Assembly: GCA_003676145.1 (NCBI GenBank)
Contig: NAUB01000032.1
Coordinates: 32,667 to 96,666 of the forward strand
Direction of reading: 5' to 3'
DNA from: a gamma proteobacterium symbiont of Stewartia floridana
GTDB taxonomy: Bacteria; Pseudomonadota; Gammaproteobacteria; Chromatiales; Chromatiaceae
Length of the DNA: 64,000 nucleotides
Shown here: positions 51,613 through 59,632 of the stretch, in pieces
Numbering within the stretch: position 1 is the stretch's first letter
How the letters are laid out: every line of letters begins with the position of its first letter
Notes under the pieces: model-generated
What the model was told of the DNA's origin: nothing
What the model saw: only the letters and a program-made list of their open reading frames with translations
Databases searched by the model: none
Made by a program: the position numbers and the translations under genes

Positions 51613-54413
51613 ACAGACTCTTCAAGCTGGTCGGTGCCCACCCCTGGGCCGTCTTGCTGTTGATCGCAGCCGTGTCGGCAGTAGCAGTCTCACAGCTACC
51701 ATCGTTGCAGATCCATGTCTCGCCCCAAAGCCTGAACCTGGAAAACAGCCCGATGAAACAGTTTTATGAAAAGACTGTTGAAACATTCGGCAAAGACAAC
51801 ATCACCCAGATCTATATCCAGGACAAAAACCTTTTTGAATACCAGCGCCTGCAAGCCATCCGTGCAATGGTAAACCGCCTGCAGTCGATGCCTTTCGTCG
51901 AAAAAACCGATAGCCTTTTTTCCCTGCCTCACCTGCGGGTGGTAGATGACACTGTCAACACCGATGCCTACCTGGCACAGATTCCGCGCTTGAAACAACA
52001 AGCCGAGTTTATCCGCGACCAGGCCCTGTTGAATCCCTTCGTTCGGGACAATCTGCTGTCTGACGACGGCACGGCCATGGTCATCAACCTGCACCTCAAG
52101 CGCGCAAACCATCGGCCTGAGTTTGACACCGAAGTTGCGACTGCGATCGACAACAGTCTTGAGTCACTGGCAGAACAGGTGGATGAGGTTTTTCAGGTTG
52201 GTCTGCCGTATATCCGGCTCCAGGTGCATGATCAGATTCTGCAGGATCAGAAGGCCTTGCCGCCGCTGGCATTGCTGATCCTGTTGCTGACACTGATACT
52301 GATTCTGCGCAAAACCAAAGCGGCGATACTCCCACTGCTGACGGCTTGCTTGAGCATAGTCTGGACACTGGGCGGGATGGCTGCCTTGAATATCCCGGTC
52401 AACGTCATGACAGCCATTGTCCCTGTCATGCTCATCATCATCGGCTCAACAGAAGACATACACCTGATCTCGGAATACCAGAAAGGTGTGCGTAAAGGCC
52501 TGGGACGGCAGCTGGCAATCCAGTTCATGTTCAAACGCATGGGACTGGCCGTTTTCCTGACGTTCCTGACCTCCAGCTTGGGGTTCCTCGCTGTCAGCGT
52601 CAACCCGATACAGTTGTTGCGTGAATTCGGGCTGGTGGCCTCTGCCGGACTGGCAATCAACTTTCTGATCACCGCAACCCTGGTGCCCGTCTACCTGAAG
52701 TTCTTTGGTGAGCAGGAAGAAGCCTCAATCGGAAAAAACCGGCACCCCCTGGCGGAACGCATTGTTTATCTGCTCAGCCATATCGTCCTGCAACGCAAAA
52801 ACCTCATCCTGGTTTTTACTTTTTTCATCCTTGCAATTGCCGTTTACGGCAGCCTTTCTGTACAGGTGAACAACAACATACTCGATTATTTTGACGAGAA
52901 TTCCCCGGTCAAATACCGGACAGCCACCCTGCATAAAAAACTTTCAGGAGTGGAAACATTTTTCATCGTGGTGAAGGGTACGACTGAAAACACGTTCCAG
53001 AAATCAAGATATCTACAAGAACTGGAAAAAATCCAGCGTTACCTGGACAACAGCCAGGATTTTGACAGCAGCCTATCCATTGCCGATTACCTTTCTCTGG
53101 TCAACAGCACAGTCAACGACTCAGGTCTGCCCGAACTGCCTGAAGACGATGCCGTCATTGCAGAACTGGCCAACTTCAGCAGTCAGAAAAAGACCCAGCC
53201 CTATGTTTCACAGGATTTCAGCCAGGCGAGGATCGTCGTACGCCACAACCTGTGCTCGTCATTTGAGTTGAACCGGGCTTTGGAGAATTTGCGGACATTC
53301 ACGCGGGAAAACACAGACCCCGCTTTGTCCATTGACATTACCGGCGAGTCCGTACTCACCGCCTTGGCGGCCGATCATATGGCGGGTGGGCAGACCAAGT
53401 CCCTGTTATTGATGCTGGTGGTGATATTTACGGTTGTTTCAGTTTTGTTCAACAATGTAAAAGCAGGACTGCTGGCCACGCTACCCAACCTGTTTCCCAT
53501 CGTTATGCTGTTTGGCGTCATGGGTTATTTTGATATTCCACTGGATACCGCCACTACCATGATTACGGCCATTGCGCTGGGCATCTGCGTGGATAACACC
53601 ATGCATTTTATGGTTCGCTACAAGCAGGCACTCAAACACCACAGAAAACAGTCAACCGCTGTTTATGTCACTATGCTCGAGGAAGCAGTCCCCATAACAG
53701 CCGCATCGATTTCCCTGTCCTTGGGATTGAGCACGCTGTTTTTTTCAAGTTTTACGCCGGTTGCTTATTTCGGTCTGTTGAGTGGGATGGTCATTATGCT
53801 GGCTTATTTCGCCAATTTTTTCCTTACCCCGTTATTGCTTTCCTCCACACAACTGGTTACTCAATGGGATTTGTTACCTCGACGTTATCGCCATGTACTG
53901 GCTCAGGACTGCGCTTTGTTTAAGGGCTTGCATCAACGACAGATCAGACAAAGTATCCAGGCAAGCCAGTTACGCAGTTATGGCCCGGGAGAAGTCATCA
54001 GTTCGCCCGAAGATAACAAAAACAACATCATTATCCTGTTGCAGGGCCAGGCTGAACTAATGGGAATGAAGACAAACAATTTTCTCGGTGCAGGCCAGGT
54101 CTTTGGCATGAATGAAATGACCAAGGGTCGCAGAAGATATTCGACCGTCATGGCTCAGTCAGACACCCGGGTCCTGCTGTTAAGCTGGGATTCTCTCCAG
54201 AAAAACATACACCTTGCACCCGCCGTCGCATCATGCATACTTGGCAATTTTTTTAGCCTGCTTGAGAAAGACAGCCATCAAAACCCTGCGGGTACAACTG
54301 ACATGGCAGAAGCACAATTTTCCCCGGCGCATTTACTACCGCTGTACAGGGAACAGCATTACCTGCCAGATAATGTGGTGTTCGAGCAGCAACATCTGCA
54401 AGCCACGGGCTGA
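51609..54413 (+). CDS. RND-superfamily exporter fused to a cyclic-nucleotide-binding-like domain
   Basis: 934 residues. Residues 1-750 form an MMPL/HpnN-like RND transporter: one helix, a periplasmic loop, then helix blocks including ALPPLALLILLLTLILIL, MTAIVPVMLIIIGSTEDIHL and, in the second half, TMITAIALGICVDNTMHFMV, whose acids fit the proton relay. Residues about 760-885 form a beta-barrel of CRP/cNMP type: LRSYGPGEVISSPEDNKNN, IILLQGQAELMG and GAGQVFGMNEMTKGRRRYST. The phosphate cassette is relaxed compared with CRP (no FGE). The fusion suggests gating of export by a cytoplasmic ligand. The substrate is unknown. Confidence 0.85.
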   Translation: MNRLFKLVGAHPWAVLLLIAAVSAVAVSQLPSLQIHVSPQSLNLENSPMKQFYEKTVETFGKDNITQIYIQDKNLFEYQRLQAIRAMVNRLQSMPFVEKTDSLFSLPHLRVVDDTVNTDAYLAQIPRLKQQAEFIRDQALLNPFVRDNLLSDDGTAMVINLHLKRANHRPEFDTEVATAIDNSLESLAEQVDEVFQVGLPYIRLQVHDQILQDQKALPPLALLILLLTLILILRKTKAAILPLLTACLSIVWTLGGMAALNIPVNVMTAIVPVMLIIIGSTEDIHLISEYQKGVRKGLGRQLAIQFMFKRMGLAVFLTFLTSSLGFLAVSVNPIQLLREFGLVASAGLAINFLITATLVPVYLKFFGEQEEASIGKNRHPLAERIVYLLSHIVLQRKNLILVFTFFILAIAVYGSLSVQVNNNILDYFDENSPVKYRTATLHKKLSGVETFFIVVKGTTENTFQKSRYLQELEKIQRYLDNSQDFDSSLSIADYLSLVNSTVNDSGLPELPEDDAVIAELANFSSQKKTQPYVSQDFSQARIVVRHNLCSSFELNRALENLRTFTRENTDPALSIDITGESVLTALAADHMAGGQTKSLLLMLVVIFTVVSVLFNNVKAGLLATLPNLFPIVMLFGVMGYFDIPLDTATTMITAIALGICVDNTMHFMVRYKQALKHHRKQSTAVYVTMLEEAVPITAASISLSLGLSTLFFSSFTPVAYFGLLSGMVIMLAYFANFFLTPLLLSSTQLVTQWDLLPRRYRHVLAQDCALFKGLHQRQIRQSIQASQLRSYGPGEVISSPEDNKNNIIILLQGQAELMGMKTNNFLGAGQVFGMNEMTKGRRRYSTVMAQSDTRVLLLSWDSLQKNIHLAPAVASCILGNFFSLLEKDSHQNPAGTTDMAEAQFSPAHLLPLYREQHYLPDNVVFEQQHLQATG

Positions 54414-54490
54414 AAGCATAAAAATTCATCAGCCGCCCCAGTCAATTAAACATAGGCTGCTTGCCGGGCATTGCAGTAGAATCTGCACAC

Positions 54491-54700
54491 ATATTTCAGT
54501 TTCATCATCTCAGTATTCGTAGTGGTGCCAGCCAGCTCTTCTCCGATGCCCACTTCAACATCCACCCCGGACAGAAAGTCGGCATCACGGGCGCCAATGG
54601 CATGGGCAAGTCCAGCTTGTTTGCCTTGATACTCGGTCAATTGCATGCAGATGAAGGCGAGTTCAGCAGCCTGATGCCTGGATGGTGTTGCATATCGCCC
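54491..54700 (+). pseudogene. ABC-F ATPase 5' remnant
   Basis: The frame reads FQFHHLSIRSGASQLFSDA, then HFNIHPGQKVGITGANGMGKSS with a complete Walker A, then LFALILGQLHADEGEFS. This is the start of a YheS-like ABC-F translation factor. The expected start codon is ATA at 54491, the frame breaks near 54683 (LHIAQQ continues in another frame), and the remaining 550 or so residues are missing. The remnant abuts a 63-nt direct repeat. Confidence 0.75.
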
Positions 54701-54762
54701 AGCAGGCAGGGTTTTGTCACGCGTTTTGTGACAATTACTTGCGCAATCACGGATTCCAGTGG

Positions 54763-54825
54763 TCAGTGCCGGTGGGATTGGCCCTCGGCTATACCCGTGG
54801 CAGGGCAAAGAGGCTGTTAATATTT
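54763..54825 (+). repeat. 63-nt direct repeat, copy 1
   Basis: TCAGTGCCGGTGGGATTGGC then CCTCGGCTATACCCGTGGCA then GGGCAAAGAGGCTGTTAATA. It is matched at 57036-57098 with about 7 differences in 63. The copies flank the EAL-hemerythrin gene in the same orientation. The sequence is not a recognised tRNA or IS end. Confidence 0.7.
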
Positions 54826-54845
54826 CCTGTACGCCTAACACAGAT

Positions 54846-56936
54846 TCAGGTGCGCCGCTCCGAAGACGGCTTGTTGATGAAACGGTGCAGGTGGGTATCC
54901 TCGCTCACCAGGTGGCGCAACAGCCAGTATTTCAGGTACTGCAGTACCTCGTCGAAACTGGTGCTCTGTTTGTGCTCGCTGATCTCCAGTTTTCGCTTGG
55001 CGATGTCGGCAATCAGCCACTTGTGTTTTTCCCGGTGCATTTCATAGCGGGGATAGCCGATGTTGAACATCACGTCTTCCTCGTGATCGAAATGCTTGAT
55101 GGCCTCCAGTGCGATCACGTCCAGAGTCTCGGTGATATCGATGGATTCGGGATCTTTCATAAACAGGTCGCTGAAGGTATTCAGAGCATCGATCAGTGCG
55201 CGGTGTTCATTGTCGACCGAGACGACGTCGGTGGAGAAGCTCTTTTTCCATTTGACCTTGCGGGCCTTGCTCTCCAGGCTGTGTTCGCTGCGGAACTTGC
55301 TGGGCTCTTCCAACCATTCGCTGTGTTCGGGATTGTGCCTCGCGAACTCGATGAAGGCATCGACGGGCATGGGCTTGCCGGTCAGGTAGCCCTGGAAGTA
55401 TTCGCAGCCGATATTCTTGAGGAACGAGGCCTGGAAGGGTTCTTCGATGCCCTCGGCGACGATTTCCAACCCCAGAATGTGTGCCAGGGAGGCGATGGAG
55501 GTGACAATCAGCCGGTCTTCCTCGTTTTCCTCCAGGTTGGAAACGAATACCCGGTCGATCTTCAGGCGGTCGAGGGGAAACCGGCGCAGGTAGGAGAGGC
55601 TGGAATAGCCGGTGCCGAAGTCGTCGATGGCGATCTTGAAGCCCTGTTCACGCAGGTGTTCCAGGTTCTCCAACACTGCCTCGGGGTCGTCTGCAAGGAT
55701 CCGCTCCGTGATCTCCACCTCCAGTATCTCGCTGGGGATGTTGTACTCCCGCATGGTGTCGGCCAGTGCCGTCATCATCTGCCGGTCGTGGAAGTGGGTG
55801 GTGGCGAGGTTGAGCGACAGGGGTATCCACATGTCCAGTTCATCATGAACGGTCTTCAGCACTTGGGCGGTGCGCACCAGCCCCCAGTAAAAGAACTTGT
55901 CGGCGAATTCGCCCTGTTCCAGGAACTCGATGAAGTGGGCTGGTGGGATGATCTCACCCGGCGATGGGATCCAGCGGATCAGCAGTTCGCCGCCGATGAC
56001 CTGGCGGCCCTCGGAGCAGATCTGGGGCTGGATGAAAAAATCCAGCTCACCGGCTTCCAGTGCCTGGTTCAGGCGCAGCAGGAACGAGGCGTGGGAGGTG
56101 GCGTGCTGTTGGGCATCCAGGTGGGCAAGCAGGTGGGGCTCATCGATGGGAGTCAGTTCTGCCTTGAGACGGTCCAGGATGCCGTTCACCGATATGGTGC
56201 CGGCTTTCCAGTCCAGGTGGGCGATGTGCGGCCTGACGCCGTCGGGGACACTGCTGTCCGTCCTGATAGCGTCGATCAGGGACGACAGGGTATCGGCCGG
56301 CAGCGGCTCCGTTGAGGAGTAGATGCACAGGACCTCGGAATTGGCCAGGCGGCAGAGCACGCTCTGCTCTTCGATGAGCTTGAAGTGTCTGGCTATGGAG
56401 CGGATGCAGGCGGCCAGATCCATGTCGGCTGCCACAGATGGACCGGATTCCAGGTCCAGCAGAATGCAGCCGCCGGCCAGATTGCTGGCCTGCAGCTGTT
56501 CGAACTCGACGATGCCTTTGCGATGATTCAACAGACCGGTGGGCGTGTCATAGTTCTCGATGTAATCCAGCCGATCGATGATGCGGCGAATGGTCTCCGG
56601 ATCGTGTACCAGTACGGTACGAGTGGTCTCCTTGCCTGTCTCGCCGATGCCGATGACCTTCACCAGTACCCAGGATACCTGACCCTCTGCACTGGTGAGC
56701 TTGGCGGGTTCAAATTCATCCTTGGTCCCGCGGAGGATGAAGGTATCATCCAAGTCACGGAATATTTCTCTAATATTCAGACCCTTGCATTCTTCCTCGG
56801 TAATTCCGAGCAGTTCCAGGAAGTGGCTGTTGAAGCCCTTGATCTGACCGTCGCCGTCGATGGTGGCGATGGCCTCGCTGCTGGCTTCGAGGATCGCCGG
56901 AGCCGCGCTCAACAGTTTCTTGATGTCAATACTCAT
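54846..56936 (-). CDS. PAS-(degenerate GGDEF)-EAL-hemerythrin protein
   Basis: 696 residues, cytoplasmic. PAS (about 10-115), a GGDEF-like domain whose motif has decayed to ANSEV (198-202), an EAL domain (280-530), and a C-terminal bacteriohemerythrin (about 563-690). All EAL catalytic positions are present: E317, N376, E408, D438, D439, K459, E495, Q515. The hemerythrin ligands are complete: H578, H615, E619, H634, H638, H675, D680, so a di-iron oxygen- or NO-binding site is expected. It is predicted to be a gas- or redox-controlled cyclic-di-GMP phosphodiesterase. It stands alone between 63-nt direct repeats, more GC-rich than its flanks. Confidence 0.93.
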   Translation of the reverse strand: MSIDIKKLLSAAPAILEASSEAIATIDGDGQIKGFNSHFLELLGITEEECKGLNIREIFRDLDDTFILRGTKDEFEPAKLTSAEGQVSWVLVKVIGIGETGKETTRTVLVHDPETIRRIIDRLDYIENYDTPTGLLNHRKGIVEFEQLQASNLAGGCILLDLESGPSVAADMDLAACIRSIARHFKLIEEQSVLCRLANSEVLCIYSSTEPLPADTLSSLIDAIRTDSSVPDGVRPHIAHLDWKAGTISVNGILDRLKAELTPIDEPHLLAHLDAQQHATSHASFLLRLNQALEAGELDFFIQPQICSEGRQVIGGELLIRWIPSPGEIIPPAHFIEFLEQGEFADKFFYWGLVRTAQVLKTVHDELDMWIPLSLNLATTHFHDRQMMTALADTMREYNIPSEILEVEITERILADDPEAVLENLEHLREQGFKIAIDDFGTGYSSLSYLRRFPLDRLKIDRVFVSNLEENEEDRLIVTSIASLAHILGLEIVAEGIEEPFQASFLKNIGCEYFQGYLTGKPMPVDAFIEFARHNPEHSEWLEEPSKFRSEHSLESKARKVKWKKSFSTDVVSVDNEHRALIDALNTFSDLFMKDPESIDITETLDVIALEAIKHFDHEEDVMFNIGYPRYEMHREKHKWLIADIAKRKLEISEHKQSTSFDEVLQYLKYWLLRHLVSEDTHLHRFINKPSSERRT

Positions 56937-57035
56937 TAGCTGGTCTTGCTCTGTGTTGACTCAAATCCGTTGCAATATGGGCTCACGAAATCCTGATTTA
57001 TGAGCGGAACACTGTTTGCCGGGATGGAAAACGGT

Positions 57036-57098
57036 TCAGTGCCGGTGAAATTGGCCCTCGGCTATACCAGTGGCAGGGCGAAAAGGGTGTTCATATTT
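57036..57098 (+). repeat. 63-nt direct repeat, copy 2
   Basis: TCAGTGCCGGTGAAATTGGC then CCTCGGCTATACCAGTGGCA then GGGCGAAAAGGGTGTTCATA. Second copy of 54763-54825. The surrounding gap 56937-57310 is otherwise AT-rich and contains no supported gene apart from the promoter region of the next gene. Confidence 0.7.
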
Positions 57099-57310
57099 TT
57101 TTCTATACTCATTTCGCAGTAGCGTTAACTATTCGCGGCTCAATATAGCACAGCCACTTCACAACTCTCTGACATGTTAAAATAGCCTTTAACCCAACCC
57201 CGATCAATGAAATATGCGATACTTGATAGAATTATTTGGTTTTATCAGCTTCAGTAAAGTTGATTTGCTCTTTTTTAGAGATAACTGTCTTAATTTTTCA
57301 TGGAGGGGTT

Positions 57311-58291
57311 ATGCGTCTATTTTTTGCTTTTTTCACACTGATCATCAGTGCAACTGTTTCCGCTGATCAACTCAGAATTGCGACCTGGAATATTGAAAAC
57401 CTGGGGACTTACGGCAGGGGCTCTGATGGCGGCCATGGTGATGCTCCTCTTGCTCTTCGCACCCAAGAGCAGCTGAACGAGATTGCCGATTTTATCCGTG
57501 ATGACCTTGCTTCTGATGTAATTGCATTGCAGGAAATCGGTATAACCCATGCCTATGGCCCTGTTTCTCAGAATACGCAACTTGATGCCATCGTTAAAAA
57601 GCTTGGATCAAGCTGGAAGTATTACTTGCCCCCGGTGCCATACAATCATACGCCTGACTCCATGTATGTGGGTTACCTGTGGAACACCGAGAAAGTAGAG
57701 GCAATTGCAATCGCTCCCATGAGGGTTCCCAAGCTATCACTTGCCGGTGCAGCGCTTTTTTCCCGTACTCCAGTCATCGGTTTTTTTGAAGCGAAAGACA
57801 AAGACGAAGAAAATGAACTGAATGACTTTGTTCTGGTGAACGTCAACCTGGCACCAGGCCAGCACAATGATGAAAATCACCTGATAGCCATGACTTTGAT
57901 TGAATATCATCTGGATGATGCCCTCACAGCCATGAATATCAATGAGGAGGACCGGATTATTTTGGGTGACTTTAATGACGATCCACATAAAGTATCCGAA
58001 AAAGGCGTTCTGAAATACTCTCCAGCCATGTATTACCACATGGCCTTCAAAGGTTACATGGATTACGTGCCAGCAGACTTCAAAAGCACGCGTATGGACA
58101 CCGATCTGGACAGCATTGTCGATCATGTGCTTGTCAGTCAAGCAGCTCAAACACATCTTTTTGGCAATCGGGCATTTCTCTGGTTACCAGAGAATGCGCC
58201 AGAATCGTTTGCTGAATGGCGCGAAACTTACAGCAATCATTTCCCGGTTTCGGTTGTTATGAATATCACCGAAGACGATGATGGAGATTAA
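57311..58291 (+). CDS. Secreted endonuclease/exonuclease/phosphatase-family protein
   Basis: 326 residues. A signal peptide (MRLFFAFFTLIISATVSA) is followed by an EEP domain: ATWNIENL, IALQEIG, ILGDFNDDP, DSIVDHVLVS and SNHFPV, the full set of metal and catalytic motifs of the DNase I-like fold. It may act in the periplasm or outside the cell on nucleic acid or phosphoesters. ATG at 57311 is decided by GGAGGGG a few bases before it; the open frame further upstream lacks a signal peptide. A strong terminator follows. Confidence 0.9.
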   Translation: MRLFFAFFTLIISATVSADQLRIATWNIENLGTYGRGSDGGHGDAPLALRTQEQLNEIADFIRDDLASDVIALQEIGITHAYGPVSQNTQLDAIVKKLGSSWKYYLPPVPYNHTPDSMYVGYLWNTEKVEAIAIAPMRVPKLSLAGAALFSRTPVIGFFEAKDKDEENELNDFVLVNVNLAPGQHNDENHLIAMTLIEYHLDDALTAMNINEEDRIILGDFNDDPHKVSEKGVLKYSPAMYYHMAFKGYMDYVPADFKSTRMDTDLDSIVDHVLVSQAAQTHLFGNRAFLWLPENAPESFAEWRETYSNHFPVSVVMNITEDDDGD

Positions 58292-58361
58292 CCGCTACTC
58301 CAATTCGTTAACACTTTTTAAAGGGTCTCGCTAAACCGATAGTTTCTTTTCTGACCAAATC

Positions 58362-58395
58362 AAAAAGGGCTTTGGATTTACCCAAAGCCCTTTTT
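58362..58395 (+). terminator. Rho-independent terminator of the EEP gene
   Basis: Perfect 14-bp stem AAAAAGGGCTTTGG with loop ATTTAC and CCAAAGCCCTTTTT, ending in a T-run. Because the stem begins with A's and ends with T's, it can work in both directions. The rest of the gap 58292-58603 shows no gene. Confidence 0.9.
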
Positions 58396-58603
58396 GATAA
58401 TCTATCTATTTCTGTAGATGCTGCAATAGATATTCACTAGCAATACCATCAGGCACCAGCCCCTGTTTCTGCTGATATGATTTATTTGCTGTCAGAACAC
58501 TGGCATGTCGCTACGTGATGCGAAGCGGGCAGCGACAGTGCAGTCAATTGAACGACACGGAGGAGCGGAAGTGAGTGTTGTTAATCCGAGGCTCTGTATC
58601 TTG

Positions 58604-59632
58604 TTACTCCTGCTGCTCCAGCCTGTCCTTGTGCTTTTTCTCTAACCGCTCTGTCAACGCCAGTGCACTTTCTTTCTGTCTGGCAATCAGGGCCATCGGT
58701 TGGTCACTCGCCTCAAAAGCGCCAAGTCGCATCAGCGTGTGAGAAACGTGCACGCCAGTAACCACTGGATACTCCTGATTGAGCTCCGCATAGAGACGCT
58801 GTCGCTGAAAGCCGACCAGGAACTCGAGAAAATCCATGCCCAATTGAGGATGAGGGGCGTGACGAGTCACCCCGCCGCCACTGATATTGACGTGTACGCC
58901 GGAGTCGGGCCAGATCCAGGCCGCCTGGGTAGCCACTTCCCGGTCCCGTGGATTCTCACTATTGAGCATCATAGCGTAGTAATAGCTGTTAACCAGCGCA
59001 AGGTCGCATTCCCCGTCCACCATGGCGCGAATCTGATCCCGGTCTCCGCCTTCGGGCGGTCTGGCTAAATTGTTTGCCACAGCCTCCAGCCAGGCCTGCG
59101 CCTTCGCTTCTCCCCAGCGGGAGATCAGCGCAGCAAACAACGATTGATTGTAGACATGTTTGAATGAACGAATACACAGCTTCCCTTTCAGAGCCGGGGA
59201 GGCGAGGTCCGCGTAGTCATTAATGAGACCGGGTTCGATACGCGTGGGAATATAGAGAATCAAACGCGCACGCAGGGAGAGCCCAAACCAGTAACCCTGC
59301 GGGTCCCGGTATCGGGCGGGGATCAAACCCACAAGAAGCGGGGACTGCGTGGGCTGCAAAAGATCATCTTCCTTCGCCGCCTCCAACATTCCTATGTCTG
59401 CCGTCAACAACAGATCCGCAGGTGATTGGCTGCCTTCATCGCGCAAACGCTGCAGTAGACTGACAGACTTCTCCTGAAAATAGCTAACCTCTACCCCACG
59501 TGCCTTCTCGTATGCCTTAAGCAAGGGTTCCATCAGGGTGTATTGTCGCGAGCCGTAGATCACAAGTGTCTCCCCAGCCACCACATCTGTCAGCAGAAAC
59601 ATCAGTATGGCGATAAGGGGCATGCGTCTCAT
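58604..59632 (-). CDS. FbpA/FutA-like periplasmic iron-binding protein
   Basis: 342 residues with a signal peptide (about 1-19) and a type II periplasmic-binding fold. IYGSRQYTLMEP matches the N-terminal YSxRxY-like metal motif, and VNSYYYAMM (Y217-Y219) supplies the tyrosines that bind ferric iron in FutA/FbpA. No permease or ATPase genes are adjacent. Its start overlaps the stop of the Cache-GGDEF gene as ATGA, so it may be a sensing accessory rather than a transporter component; this is inference from context. Confidence 0.85.
   Translation of the reverse strand: MRRMPLIAILMFLLTDVVAGETLVIYGSRQYTLMEPLLKAYEKARGVEVSYFQEKSVSLLQRLRDEGSQSPADLLLTADIGMLEAAKEDDLLQPTQSPLLVGLIPARYRDPQGYWFGLSLRARLILYIPTRIEPGLINDYADLASPALKGKLCIRSFKHVYNQSLFAALISRWGEAKAQAWLEAVANNLARPPEGGDRDQIRAMVDGECDLALVNSYYYAMMLNSENPRDREVATQAAWIWPDSGVHVNISGGGVTRHAPHPQLGMDFLEFLVGFQRQRLYAELNQEYPVVTGVHVSHTLMRLGAFEASDQPMALIARQKESALALTERLEKKHKDRLEQQE

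Noticed and set aside
54763..54825. Insertion-sequence ends flanking the EAL-hemerythrin gene
   Set aside because: The copies are direct, not inverted, and no transposase lies between them.
54759..56315. 518-codon plus-strand frame opposite the EAL-hemerythrin gene
   Set aside because: Antisense shadow of a gene with every catalytic motif in place on the other strand.
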